Shown: in pieces, positions 1-7,653 of the stretch
How positions within the stretch are numbered: position 1 is the stretch's first letter
Layout: each line of letters begins with the position of its first letter
Notes under the pieces: model-generated
The model's database searches: none
Told to the model about the DNA's origin: nothing
The model's input: only the letters and a program-made list of their open reading frames with translations
DNA from: an uncultured Eubacterium sp.
GTDB lineage: Bacteria; Bacillota; Clostridia; Lachnospirales; Lachnospiraceae
Assembly (NCBI GenBank): GCA_934316925.1
Contig: CAKREC010000011.1
Coordinates: 1-52,314 of the forward strand
Length of the DNA: 52,314 bases
Direction: 5' to 3'
Program-made: the position numbers and the translations under genes

Positions 1-232
1 GTGTTGTAGTACCCTGTTCATCGATTGCCACCTGACATACAACCAGTTTGTCAGCGTCCGGATGTTTTTCAATCTTTTCAATCTTTCCTACAATGATCTT
101 ATCAAGATCTGCATCAAATTTTTCAAATCCTTCTACTTTTGTGCCAGACATCGTCATAGCATCCATATATTCCTGCTCGGTACACTCTAATTCCGGTACA
201 TAAGCTTTAATCCATGATAATGGTGTATTCAT
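1..232 (-). CDS. pheT: Phenylalanyl-tRNA synthetase beta subunit, 5' end only
   Basis: The first 77 codons of a gene that runs off the left edge. The translation starts MNTPLSWIKAYVPEL and continues with a KVEGFEKFDADLDKIIVGKI stretch, the N-terminal region and tRNA-binding OB domain of bacterial PheT. The subunit forms an alpha2-beta2 enzyme with PheS that charges tRNA-Phe. The ATG at 230-232 follows a GGAGGAG-like ribosome site located just after the pheS stop (14-base gap), so pheS and pheT are one transcript under the upstream T-box. Identity rests on the N-terminus plus the adjacent pheS. Confidence 0.93.
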   Translation of the reverse strand, partial: MNTPLSWIKAYVPELECTEQEYMDAMTMSGTKVEGFEKFDADLDKIIVGKIEKIEKHPDADKLVVCQVAIDEQGTTT

Positions 233-246
233 GCCATTCTCCTCCT

Positions 247-1266
247 TTAAAACTGATCCAAGAAACGTTTGTCATTTTCATATAATAATCTCATATCGTC
301 AATTTCATACTTCAATAATGCAATACGCTCCAGGCCTACACCAAACGCAAATCCGCTGTATTCTTCCGGATCAATATCGCGCATTTCCAGTACATGAGGA
401 TGTACCATACCGCATCCAAGAATCTCGATCCAGCCTTCACCTTTGCAGAATCGGCATCCCTTGCCTCCACATTTAAAGCAGCTTACATCCATCTCTGCAC
501 TCGGCTCTGTAAATGGGAAATGATGTGGTCTGAATTTTACTTTCGTATCTTCTCCAAACAGCTGTTTTGCAAACTGTTCCAATGTTCCTTTCAGGTCTGC
601 AAACGTTACATTCTTATCAATAACCAATCCTTCTACCTGGTGGAATGAAGGCGAGTGTGTCGCATCTACATCATCGCTGCGGAAAACACGTCCCGGACTG
701 ATCATACGGATCGGCATCTTTCCTTTTTCCATCTCATGAACCTGTACGGAAGAGGTCTGGGTACGGAGCAAAATATTTTCATTGATGTAAAACGTATCCT
801 GTTCATCTTTTGCCGGATGATTTGCCGGAATGTTCAAGGCTTCAAAATTGTAATAGTCGTATTCTACTTCCGGACCTTCTACTACTTCGTAGCCCATTCC
901 GATAAAGATTTTTTCCACTTCTTCCAGTGCCAGCGTATTCGGATGACGATGACCATATTCCATCGTTTTTCCAGGAAGAGTAACATCAATGACCTCTGCC
1001 TTCATCTTTTCTTCACGCAATGCCTTTTCAAAAGCTTTTTTTCTTTCCTCAATATGGGACTCGATCCGGTCTCTTGCCTCATTGACAAGCTGTCCGACTT
1101 TCGGACGATCTTCTGGAGCAACATCTTTCATTGCTTTTAAAACACTAGTCAATTCACCTTTTTTCCCAAGAAAATTAACACGGATGTCATTCAACTTATC
1201 CAGGCTGGAAGATGCATCGATCTGACTTAATGCATTGTTCAAAATTCCATCTAATTTTTCTTTCAT
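247..1266 (-). CDS. pheS: Phenylalanyl-tRNA synthetase alpha subunit
   Basis: 339 residues, the usual PheS length. It is the catalytic alpha subunit of the class II enzyme that attaches Phe to tRNA-Phe. The N-terminal coiled coil (about 1-85) is followed by the class II core: motif 2 is visible in [19 protein letters not shown] and motif 3 in [17 protein letters not shown] Cys cluster ([16 protein letters not shown]) lies between them. An in-frame ATG exists at 1368, but it lies inside the T-box terminator region; I place the start at 1266 (MKEKLDGIL) because AAAGGA precedes it at good spacing. pheT follows directly. Regulation is by uncharged tRNA-Phe through the leader. Confidence 0.97.
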   Translation of the reverse strand: MKEKLDGILNNALSQIDASSSLDKLNDIRVNFLGKKGELTSVLKAMKDVAPEDRPKVGQLVNEARDRIESHIEERKKAFEKALREEKMKAEVIDVTLPGKTMEYGHRHPNTLALEEVEKIFIGMGYEVVEGPEVEYDYYNFEALNIPANHPAKDEQDTFYINENILLRTQTSSVQVHEMEKGKMPIRMISPGRVFRSDDVDATHSPSFHQVEGLVIDKNVTFADLKGTLEQFAKQLFGEDTKVKFRPHHFPFTEPSAEMDVSCFKCGGKGCRFCKGEGWIEILGCGMVHPHVLEMRDIDPEEYSGFAFGVGLERIALLKYEIDDMRLLYENDKRFLDQF

Positions 1267-1304
1267 TTTCTCTGTCCTTTCTCTTATTCCGGTTATCGTA
1301 CGCA

Positions 1305-1570
1305 ATAAAAAAATCCCTTGCAAAAGCAAGGGACGAATCATCGCGGTACCACCCAAATTCCTGATCAAACATCAGGCTCTCCTATGTGCGTAACGAGCAC
1401 AAAACGCCACTCCCTACTGAATTCGATACGTTCAGGAGCAGGACTCCGGTGGGAAACTGAACTATCATCTGAACCTGACAGGACTTGCAGCCGATGATCC
1501 CGTCTCTCTGAAGGAAAATAATAGTCTGCTGGGCATCTGCCCACACCTTCTTCGTCTTTCACTGTTTTCG
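1305..1570 (-). promoter_or_regulatory. T-box riboswitch leader (Phe specifier) of pheST
   Basis: On the minus strand the leader contains the conserved T-box TGGGTGGTACCGCG (1342-1355), directly followed by an intrinsic terminator. Upstream, Stem I can be drawn: GTGGG pairs with CCCAC, and ACTATTAT with ATGATAGT, with an AGAGAG bulge and a GGCTG apical motif. A TTC codon at 1459-1461 lies in the internal loop on the 3' side of that helix and is the likely Phe specifier. The TGGT in the T-box complements the ACCA end of tRNA-Phe. Uncharged tRNA-Phe should stabilise the antiterminator. The motif is seen; the specifier choice is inferred from hand pairing. Confidence 0.93.
1306..1333 (-). terminator. 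T-box-controlled attenuator of pheST
   Basis: An 8-bp perfect stem TCCCTTGC/GCAAGGGA (1314-1321 and 1326-1333) with a TTTT loop, followed on the minus strand by a run of seven T. It overlaps the 3' side of the T-box antiterminator, as expected for the mutually exclusive structure. Confidence 0.92.
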
Positions 1571-1600
1571 AGTGTAGCACAATCGGGGTTTTGGTGTCAA
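1571..1600 (-). promoter_or_regulatory. Sigma-A-type promoter of pheST
   Basis: Minus-strand TTGACA (1595-1600), an 18-base spacer and TACACT (1571-1576) with an extended TGC before the -10. It ends where the T-box leader begins. Confidence 0.8.
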
Positions 1601-1609
1601 GAGAAGCAT

Positions 1610-1638
1610 TTGATTTTTTTCATTTTTTTACATATACT
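1610..1638 (+). promoter_or_regulatory. Sigma-A-type promoter of the YihY-family gene
   Basis: TTGATT (1610-1615), 17-base spacer, TATACT (1633-1638). It is back to back with the pheST promoter. Between the expected start (about 1645) and the ribosome site lies an inverted repeat, GTTCTTT (1653-1659) and AAAGAAC (1683-1689), enclosing TGCCA/TGGCA. Together with the T-box leader this accounts for the whole gene-free stretch from 1267 to 1719. Confidence 0.65.
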
Positions 1639-1719
1639 GTAAGTAATGAATCGTTCTTTTGATCTGCCATCTGGCAGCTGCCAAAGAACATATATACTAA
1701 ATTTAGCAGGAGAATCATT

Positions 1720-2619
1720 GTGAAGAAAAAAAATCCTTTTTATGATAATTTATTTTTCTGGCATGCTTACCAGTATAATGAAAAACAGATCTCGATCCAC
1801 GCTGCCCAGGTAGCGTTTTTTATCATTGTCTCTTTTATCCCGTTTCTTCTGTTTATACTGGCACTCATTCAGTATACACCGTTGACGCAGGCTGACATCA
1901 TCGTTACCGTAAAAAATTTCATCCCGAAAGCATTTGATTCTTATGTCGATCAATTTTTATCCGAAAGTGATCTGATCGCCTCCGGTACGGTACTTTCCAT
2001 CACGGTACTTGGTACGTTATGGGCCGGTTCCAAGGGCTTTTATGGAATCGTTTATGAGCTGGATAAGATTTATGAAGTAAAAAAAGAACGAAATCTGTTT
2101 TTGTGCCGTATCTTTTCGATTTTTTATACCATTATTTTTACCGCGGTCATCGTGATCAGCCTTTTGGTACTGGTATATGGCAACCAGATCATTCTGTGGT
2201 TATCCCATTATTTTCCTGCCATTCCTTATCCTAAAAGCCTTTTATTTTTGCTACGTTCTGCCGTTCCTTTTTTGTTACTTGCACTTTTGTTTACCGCCAT
2301 GTTTACCTGGATTCCGAAACGCCATTCCAAGTTCAGGCTGCAGTTGCCGGGTGGTATCCTTAGTTCCTTTTTATGGATCTCTTTTTCCTACCTGTATTCC
2401 TTTTACATTGACCGCTACAGCTCCCTTTCTTCCATCTACGGAAGCCTTACTTATGCCGTTTTATTCATCATGTGGCTGTATATCTGCTGCAACATGATCT
2501 TTCTTGGTGCGCTGTTCAATCAGTATCTGAATACGCATGAAAACCATCTGCATTTTATGTCGTCGATAAAAGAGACTCCACAGATTCTAAACTGGTGGTT
2601 GGAAAGAAGTAAGAAATGA
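1720..2619 (+). CDS. YihY/BrkB-family inner-membrane protein
   Basis: 299 residues with about six hydrophobic segments. Family features seen: an N-terminal amphipathic start, HAAQVAFFIIVSFIPFLLF as the first membrane helix, GTLWAGSKGFYGIVYELDKIYEV in the middle, and a YGSLTYAVLFIMWLYICCNMIFLGALFNQ end. This matches the YihY/virulence factor BrkB family, once misnamed RNase BN; the biochemical role is not settled. The start is GTG at 1720 with AGGAG at 1708-1712. The last 65 bases overlap the 3' end of the convergent SpoIID-type gene, with no terminator between them. Regulation beyond the promoter and leader repeat is unknown. Confidence 0.9.
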   Translation: MKKKNPFYDNLFFWHAYQYNEKQISIHAAQVAFFIIVSFIPFLLFILALIQYTPLTQADIIVTVKNFIPKAFDSYVDQFLSESDLIASGTVLSITVLGTLWAGSKGFYGIVYELDKIYEVKKERNLFLCRIFSIFYTIIFTAVIVISLLVLVYGNQIILWLSHYFPAIPYPKSLLFLLRSAVPFLLLALLFTAMFTWIPKRHSKFRLQLPGGILSSFLWISFSYLYSFYIDRYSSLSSIYGSLTYAVLFIMWLYICCNMIFLGALFNQYLNTHENHLHFMSSIKETPQILNWWLERSKK

Positions 2620-4324
2620 TCTGGTCGGAAGTTTTTCCATTTTTTGCCAGCTGATTTGCTCCTGTCTGGCTCATTCCAACACCATGACCATATCCGCCAC
2701 CGGTAAGTTGAATATCCTCTCCCTTTTCCTCTACATAAAAATAGCCACTTGGCAATAACGAAAGATTCTTAACAATGGTTCCATCTCCTCTTGTGTAAAC
2801 TCCATTTTTTCCAGCCAGCAAAAGACGCACATTATACTCCGTGTAGATCTTCACTGTATTTTTTTCTCCCTTTACCTCAATCCCCATGACAACACCGCTT
2901 TTTCCTCTTTTGATCACACGCACCTGCCGAATATCACCGATTTCTGACAGAGAATCTTTTTTTTCAGCTTTTATCTGACTAGGATTCACTTCATAGCGCG
3001 CCTGTATCCGGCTTTCCAGACATTCCCGGATGTCTTTTTTACTTATTTTTGCCGTCCACCGGTACCACGGGGATGACGCATCGATCGAATCTTTTTTTTC
3101 TGTAATAAATTTCTGAAAATCCTTCTCCTGATCCAGATCTGCATTTTCTCTCTTATCACACAACGTCTGACATGGCAGATAGTCCACATCCTTTTTGGCA
3201 TACCATACATTCTTGATCCCTTCCGACACCCCACAGGAAGAAGAATAAAAATAAGCGCTTGCCAAGGATCCCTGATAGCAGATCACTTTCCCTTTTGTAT
3301 CGTTCACTGCCTGAATAGATCTCTCATCTTTCGAAAACCGGTTATACACCTGAAATGCCGTCGTGTCATCAACATGCGCTCCATATTTTGCCAGACGATT
3401 ATTCTGAATCTGCGCCAGGGCATATGTTCTTGCACAGATCGCCTGCGCTTTCAATGCCTCAATTTCATACTCGGTGGGCATTTCACTGGGAATTACACTG
3501 TATAAATAAGATTCCAGATCCAGTTCATTGATCAACTGCCATTTTCCATCCTTTTTATGTGCTTCCAATGCCCCCGGATAGTAAGTAGTTTTCTGCTCTT
3601 TCTGAACTTTTAAAACTCCGATTTCTGCTCCCTGTGACGGCGTCAGCATCACCACTTCACTTTTGGTATCCTTTCCCAGCGTATATGTCTTGCCTGCTTC
3701 TATAGTGGTTTTCTTTTTCCCTTCGGTAACAAAAAAATCTTTACTACTTTGAAATTCCAGCTGTTCAAAATCATAAGTCTGTGTCTCTTTGTTTTTTAAT
3801 ATGACACGAATATTGGTTACCTCTTCTTCCTGTATGATCGCCGCACACACTTTCCCCCGCGCCACGACAAACTCCACATTCTGATTGCCTACTGTCAGTT
3901 GTTGCTTTTTTCCCAAAGACACCTGTCCCGCTCTGCTTTTTACGTAGATGCAAAAGGAGGGATCCAGCTCGATCGTACCATATTCCCATATTTCCACGGT
4001 TTCATCGGTTACTTTCAACAGTTTTCCCTTGATCCGATCCGGCTTTTTACTGATCTTGGTAAGCTGACCATCTGTAAATGTCAAGTCGGCAACCCCTGTC
4101 ACATCCTCTTGAAATCCAGAACTTGCTGTATACTCTTTGTTGTTTCCTTCTTCCAACACAGTGATCACACTGCCGGAAACGGAAGTTATGTAAATATTTT
4201 CTTTCATTGTGATCACTTGCCGGGGCTGTGCTTTTTTGATCTTTCCCTTTCCAAACCACAGCAATCCTCCCGCGCAGCCAATAAGGATCAACATGATCAC
4301 AATCACTCTGCCTGTCCGATTCAA
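2555..4324 (-). CDS. SpoIID/LytB-domain protein, membrane anchored
   Basis: 589 residues, longer than true SpoIID (about 340). It has an N-terminal membrane anchor (about 7-24), a 200-residue beta-rich region without clear assignment, then a SpoIID/LytB domain from about 248. Seen there: LDLESYLYSVIPSEMP with a Glu near 281 at the place of the SpoIID catalytic Glu, EALKAQAICARTYAL, and near the end GGGYGHGVGMSQTGANQLA. The family contains peptidoglycan lytic transglycosylases that act on the cell wall, in sporulation or division. The start is TTG at 4324, supported by AGGAGG nine bases upstream; that ribosome site lies in the 3' arm of a 13-bp hairpin. It may be a vegetative LytB-like protein rather than the engulfment enzyme. 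Confidence 0.88.
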   Translation of the reverse strand: MNRTGRVIVIMLILIGCAGGLLWFGKGKIKKAQPRQVITMKENIYITSVSGSVITVLEEGNNKEYTASSGFQEDVTGVADLTFTDGQLTKISKKPDRIKGKLLKVTDETVEIWEYGTIELDPSFCIYVKSRAGQVSLGKKQQLTVGNQNVEFVVARGKVCAAIIQEEEVTNIRVILKNKETQTYDFEQLEFQSSKDFFVTEGKKKTTIEAGKTYTLGKDTKSEVVMLTPSQGAEIGVLKVQKEQKTTYYPGALEAHKKDGKWQLINELDLESYLYSVIPSEMPTEYEIEALKAQAICARTYALAQIQNNRLAKYGAHVDDTTAFQVYNRFSKDERSIQAVNDTKGKVICYQGSLASAYFYSSSCGVSEGIKNVWYAKKDVDYLPCQTLCDKRENADLDQEKDFQKFITEKKDSIDASSPWYRWTAKISKKDIRECLESRIQARYEVNPSQIKAEKKDSLSEIGDIRQVRVIKRGKSGVVMGIEVKGEKNTVKIYTEYNVRLLLAGKNGVYTRGDGTIVKNLSLLPSGYFYVEEKGEDIQLTGGGYGHGVGMSQTGANQLAKNGKTSDQIISYFFPTTSLESVESLLSTT

Positions 4325-4327
4325 ATC

Positions 4328-4367
4328 AAAAAACCTCCTTTGCCATAATCCTATGCAAAAGAGGTTT
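4328..4367 (-). terminator. Hairpin with T run that contains the SpoIID-type gene's ribosome site
   Basis: Minus-strand arms AAACCTCTTTTGC (4355-4367) and GCAAAGGAGGTTT (4331-4343) pair over 13 bp with one G-U pair and an 11-base loop, followed by more T. It has the form of an intrinsic terminator for the upstream nucleosidase gene. The AGGAGG of the downstream gene lies inside the 3' arm. Confidence 0.75.
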
Positions 4368-4390
4368 CCTTTAGAACCTATAAAATTTAA

Positions 4391-5098
4391 CTAGATATAC
4401 TGGGAAACTACCTTCCAGACATATTGCTGGAGCAACTGTGCTGTCTCCTCATTGAACGGCTCATCAATCAGCTCATTGTTCGAAATAATACGGATTCCCA
4501 TACATGGTGTTTCATATCGCTGACAAGTCTGATACACCGCTGCCGTCTCCATATCTTCACAAACGGTACCAAATTTTTGAGCCAACCATAAGATCCGGTC
4601 ATCTTCTCTGCTAAAGAGATCTCCGGTAGCAACCGCACCTTTGATGCGTACTCCTTGTGTGTATTCCACTTTGGAAAACAGTTCCATGAGTGCTTCATCA
4701 CTCTCATAATATGTGGTATGAAATCCATCCCAGGAAAAAGGATCGCTGCCCTCTCCGGTCTTTTTCTTTGGCATGGAAAGGCAATTGATATTGACCGCAC
4801 GCTCTGCCAGTACAACATCGCCATTTCCCAGTTCTTTCCTTTGAGCACCCGCTGTACCCTGATTGATAACTACCGTAGGGTGAAACATCTCCAATGCGAT
4901 CGAGGTAGCCAGTGCAGCATTTACCGTACCCATGCCTGTCGTGCTGACAATGTATCTTCTGTGGCTGTCTACTGCCTCATGGAATGTAAATCCTCCATGT
5001 TCCACACTCTGATAAGCATCCAACTGCTGTATCTGGTGGATCAGATAATCGGTCTCGACATCCATTGCTCCTTGAATCAATACCCTTTTCAAGTTCAT
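4391..5098 (-). CDS. mtnN: MTA/SAH nucleosidase-like protein (PNP/UDP phosphorylase family)
   Basis: 235 residues, the normal length for methylthioadenosine/S-adenosylhomocysteine nucleosidase, which cleaves adenine from MTA and SAH in the methyl cycle. Seen: GAMDVET near residues 10-16 (matching the GAMEEEV that holds the catalytic acid Glu12 of the E. coli enzyme), NQGTAGA (substrate loop), CEDMETAAV (ribose-binding Met-Glu). Odd: the SDVAD motif holding Asp197 in E. coli reads SNNEL here, so the purine-contacting Asp appears to be Asn, as in some purine nucleoside phosphorylases. Substrate is therefore less certain than family. It lies 16 bases downstream of fabH, and a terminator-like hairpin follows it. 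Confidence 0.8.
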   Translation of the reverse strand: MNLKRVLIQGAMDVETDYLIHQIQQLDAYQSVEHGGFTFHEAVDSHRRYIVSTTGMGTVNAALATSIALEMFHPTVVINQGTAGAQRKELGNGDVVLAERAVNINCLSMPKKKTGEGSDPFSWDGFHTTYYESDEALMELFSKVEYTQGVRIKGAVATGDLFSREDDRILWLAQKFGTVCEDMETAAVYQTCQRYETPCMGIRIISNNELIDEPFNEETAQLLQQYVWKVVSQYI

Positions 5099-5114
5099 CC
5101 CTCCAACTTCTTCT

Positions 5115-6089
5115 TTACCATTCGATCAATACAGCTCCCCAGGTCAGACCACCGCCAAAACCGGACAAGATCAACTTGTCACCTGCCTCCAGCAGGCCGT
5201 TGCGGTTCAATTCATCCAGCAGGATCGGGATGCTGGCTGAGGACGTATTTCCACAATTGTCCAGATTCATCGGAAAACGATCAATGCTCACATGCAATCG
5301 TTTGGCGATCAATTCGATGATGCGGTAATTTGCCTGATGCAAAATATAATACTTAATATCGGTAGGATCTAACTGTGTCTTTTTCAAAATCTGTTTAATA
5401 CAACGCGGTACCGCTGTAACCGCAAATCGAAAGACAGCCTGTCCGTCCATGCTGATATAATCTTTTTTTCGCTTTGAGTTATGGAATGGATTCTGAATTC
5501 CTCTTCCTTTGCAGGTAAGAACATCTCCCTGTGTACCATCGGATCCGGTGATACTGGCAATAAAGCCACCCTCCGTATCCTCATCTTTGCGTATCACAGC
5601 CGCGCCTGCTCCATCTCCAAATAAAATACAGGAACTCCGGTCAGACCAGTCCACCTCACGGGACAGGGTCTCTGCACCAACGATCAGAACCGTCTTTGCC
5701 ATACCCATCTCGATGTAAGCATATGCCGTATTGAGTGCAAACAAAAATCCGGAACACGCTGCATTCAGATCAAAGCAGGTCGCACGCGAAGCTCCGATCG
5801 CTCCCTGAACAGAACAGGATGTACTTGGTACATATGTGTCTGCGGATAAGGTAGCAACAATAATAAGGTCTAATTCTTCCGGTTCGATCTGTGCATTTTC
5901 AATCGCTGCCAGCGAAGCCTTCGTCGCCATATATGTGGTTCCTTCTTTGCCACTGGATAAATGTCTCTGCTTGATCCCGGTTCTCTGACGTATCCACTCA
6001 TCATCCGTATCTACCAGGGTTGACAGAAAGTTGTTGTCTGCCACTTTCTTTGGGAGATAACTTCCTGTACCAATAATTCTGACTGCCAT
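5115..6089 (-). CDS. fabH: Beta-ketoacyl-ACP synthase III
   Basis: 324 residues; starts type II fatty acid synthesis by condensing acyl-CoA with malonyl-ACP. The Cys-His-Asn triad is visible in DLNAACSGFLFALNTA, ILHQANYRII and NLDNCGNTSSASIPI, and the glycine-rich end LSGFGGGLTWGAVLIEW is typical. I use the ATG at 6089 (MAVRIIGTGSYLP) because GAGGA lies upstream; the in-frame ATG at 6107 has no ribosome site. No other fab genes are nearby, which is unusual since fabH often heads the fab cluster. A strong promoter precedes it and an inverted repeat lies near the predicted transcription start. Confidence 0.96.
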   Translation of the reverse strand: MAVRIIGTGSYLPKKVADNNFLSTLVDTDDEWIRQRTGIKQRHLSSGKEGTTYMATKASLAAIENAQIEPEELDLIIVATLSADTYVPSTSCSVQGAIGASRATCFDLNAACSGFLFALNTAYAYIEMGMAKTVLIVGAETLSREVDWSDRSSCILFGDGAGAAVIRKDEDTEGGFIASITGSDGTQGDVLTCKGRGIQNPFHNSKRKKDYISMDGQAVFRFAVTAVPRCIKQILKKTQLDPTDIKYYILHQANYRIIELIAKRLHVSIDRFPMNLDNCGNTSSASIPILLDELNRNGLLEAGDKLILSGFGGGLTWGAVLIEW

Positions 6090-6102
6090 TTTCTCAATTC
6101 CT

Positions 6103-6151
6103 CTCATTTCGTAATGAGTAAATTATAATTCCTTTGGACAGCAAATGTCAA
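6103..6151 (-). promoter_or_regulatory. Consensus promoter and overlapping inverted repeat of fabH
   Basis: Minus-strand TTGACA (6146-6151), 18-base spacer, TATAAT (6122-6127): both hexamers are perfect matches. An inverted repeat CTCATT/AATGAG with a 4-base gap (6103-6118) lies at the predicted transcription start and could be an operator. It does not match the FapR or FabT sites I know. Confidence 0.8.
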
Positions 6152-6204
6152 TCGTAGCAATTAAAACCACATGTAAGACTATTCTATACCATATTTAGTG
6201 TTTT

Positions 6205-6840
6205 TTAACAACACGGGCAGACCATACTAAGACATAACGCATCGCAACAGATGTCACCGGAGCTGCATGTTCCATAGCTGCCGCCCCCATAGTTTCCATA
6301 GCCGCCGTAGCCGCCAAAACCACCACCATAGCCACCGCCAAACGGATTGCTCTGAAACGTTCCTCCCTGCTGCAGCTGCTGGTAATAATTCACAAATTCG
6401 GCATTTCCGGGATCCATATCCACTGCTGTCTTGGCATAATCCAGTGCCACTACGTTATTTCCAAGCCCCATATTGGCAATCGAGCTGAAGTAGTACCATC
6501 TTGCACTGCGTTCACTCATATTGTTCAGCACGTTGATCGCTTCATTGTATCGTCTAGCGCGGATATAATTCATCGCGGCCATCAGGTGCGTATCTTCTTC
6601 GGAATATCCCGCATCCTGGCCACCGTACTGATAGGTGTTCTGGCTGTTCGCCGTTCCATTCACGATCGCCTGATAGGCCTCCTGCACTTCACGGAATTTT
6701 TCTTCTGCCCATTTTTTTTCGGACTCATCCTGATAAGAATCCGGATGATACTTCCGGCTTTTCTCCCTGTATGCTTTTTTTACTTCCCGGTCTGTGGCAT
6801 TCCGATCAATGCCAAGTACCTGATAAGGATCTTTATACAT
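6205..6840 (-). CDS. J-domain protein with Gly-rich linker and Cys-rich tail
   Basis: About 211 residues. An N-terminal J domain (about 1-70) carries the HPD motif (YHPDSY, near 32-34) that stimulates DnaK ATPase. A helical middle region (about 85-155; MNYIRARRYNEAINVLNN, AVDMDPGNAEFVNYYQQL) looks like TPR repeats. A Gly/Tyr/Phe-rich linker follows, then a tail with seven cysteines in the last 20 residues ending VCPCC. There is no DnaJ zinc-finger or substrate domain, so this is a specialised co-chaperone. The ATG at 6840 (or GTG 6843) abuts the stop of the DUF5685-like gene, implying translational coupling. The client is unknown. Confidence 0.88.
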   Translation of the reverse strand: MYKDPYQVLGIDRNATDREVKKAYREKSRKYHPDSYQDESEKKWAEEKFREVQEAYQAIVNGTANSQNTYQYGGQDAGYSEEDTHLMAAMNYIRARRYNEAINVLNNMSERSARWYYFSSIANMGLGNNVVALDYAKTAVDMDPGNAEFVNYYQQLQQGGTFQSNPFGGGYGGGFGGYGGYGNYGGGSYGTCSSGDICCDALCLSMVCPCC

Positions 6841-6843
6841 CAC

Positions 6844-7653
6844 TTAATTTCCTTTCCAGCTCTGCTGCATTCCTTCATATAAAATATTGCGTAAAATTGC
6901 CAGATCCTGTTGACACGGCAGTTTTTCAAATGCAACGATCGCCATCTTCGCTGTGTGCTCTAATACCATGTGCGCATACTCATCCGGCTGGTCTTTATGC
7001 GTATCATACCGAAATGGATTATAACAGTCCTTCTTCTCATCTTCTTCCCGATCATGATAAGCGTCTAACAAATAAATATATTTTCCAAAATAAAAGCCAA
7101 ATTCCCGCAAAACCAGGGAAAGACCATCCTGTTTCCAGTCAAAAAGTTCTGCCATAAGATCGCCAAACGGCCGGGCAGCCTCATCCAGATTTCCACAATG
7201 CTCTGCTTCTTTCTGTTCAAGAATCTGCAGCTGTTTTTCAATCTGCTCCCATTGTCTGGAATATTGTTTCCGGATCTGCTTTACTTTGCGCCGGTACAAT
7301 TGACTGGCGATCCAGGCTCCCGGCTTTTTTTCATCCTGCCAGTCGTCCACAAAATGTTTCTGAGTCAATAAAATATTCATATCTGCTGCATAATCCGTAA
7401 CGGAGTTATAGCAGATCCCCTTTTTCTGAAAAAAATGAAATACACAACGTTTCTCCCGTTGTATCTCTTTCGGCTCATATACGGATGACAGTAAAAGGAT
7501 CAGAAATGTCATATCATAGGTCAAAGTAAGCTGGCCTGCGGCACCATGCCGTTTTTTCAGCCGTTGACACAAACCACAATAAAAACTCTGATATCTTGAA
7601 AACTCCCGGATCTTAAGCTCCGGCTTATTCACTCTCACATAGCCAAACATCAT
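6844..7653 (-). CDS. DUF5685-like protein with two Asp-rich motifs
   Basis: 269 residues, no signal peptide or clear membrane helix, mostly alpha-helical. I recognise it as DUF5685-like; function unknown. Seen: YCGLCQRLKKRHG near residues 25-37 (CxxC), an acidic motif near 103-108 (VDDWQDE) and a second near 197-209 (DAYHDREEDEKKD) followed by YNPF. Two Asp-rich motifs on predicted helices recall class I isoprenoid synthases, where they bind Mg-diphosphate; this is only a pattern resemblance. The start overlaps the upstream stop as TAATG, and the J-domain gene follows with no gap, so the three genes form one translationally coupled unit. Confidence 0.75.
   Translation of the reverse strand: MMFGYVRVNKPELKIREFSRYQSFYCGLCQRLKKRHGAAGQLTLTYDMTFLILLLSSVYEPKEIQREKRCVFHFFQKKGICYNSVTDYAADMNILLTQKHFVDDWQDEKKPGAWIASQLYRRKVKQIRKQYSRQWEQIEKQLQILEQKEAEHCGNLDEAARPFGDLMAELFDWKQDGLSLVLREFGFYFGKYIYLLDAYHDREEDEKKDCYNPFRYDTHKDQPDEYAHMVLEHTAKMAIVAFEKLPCQQDLAILRNILYEGMQQSWKGN

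Noticed and set aside
655..1140. Plus-strand open frame opposite pheS
   Set aside because: Antisense shadow of pheS; no ribosome site and Phe/Cys-rich composition.
4655..5320. Plus-strand open frame opposite the nucleosidase and fabH genes
   Set aside because: Spans two real minus-strand genes; no family features.
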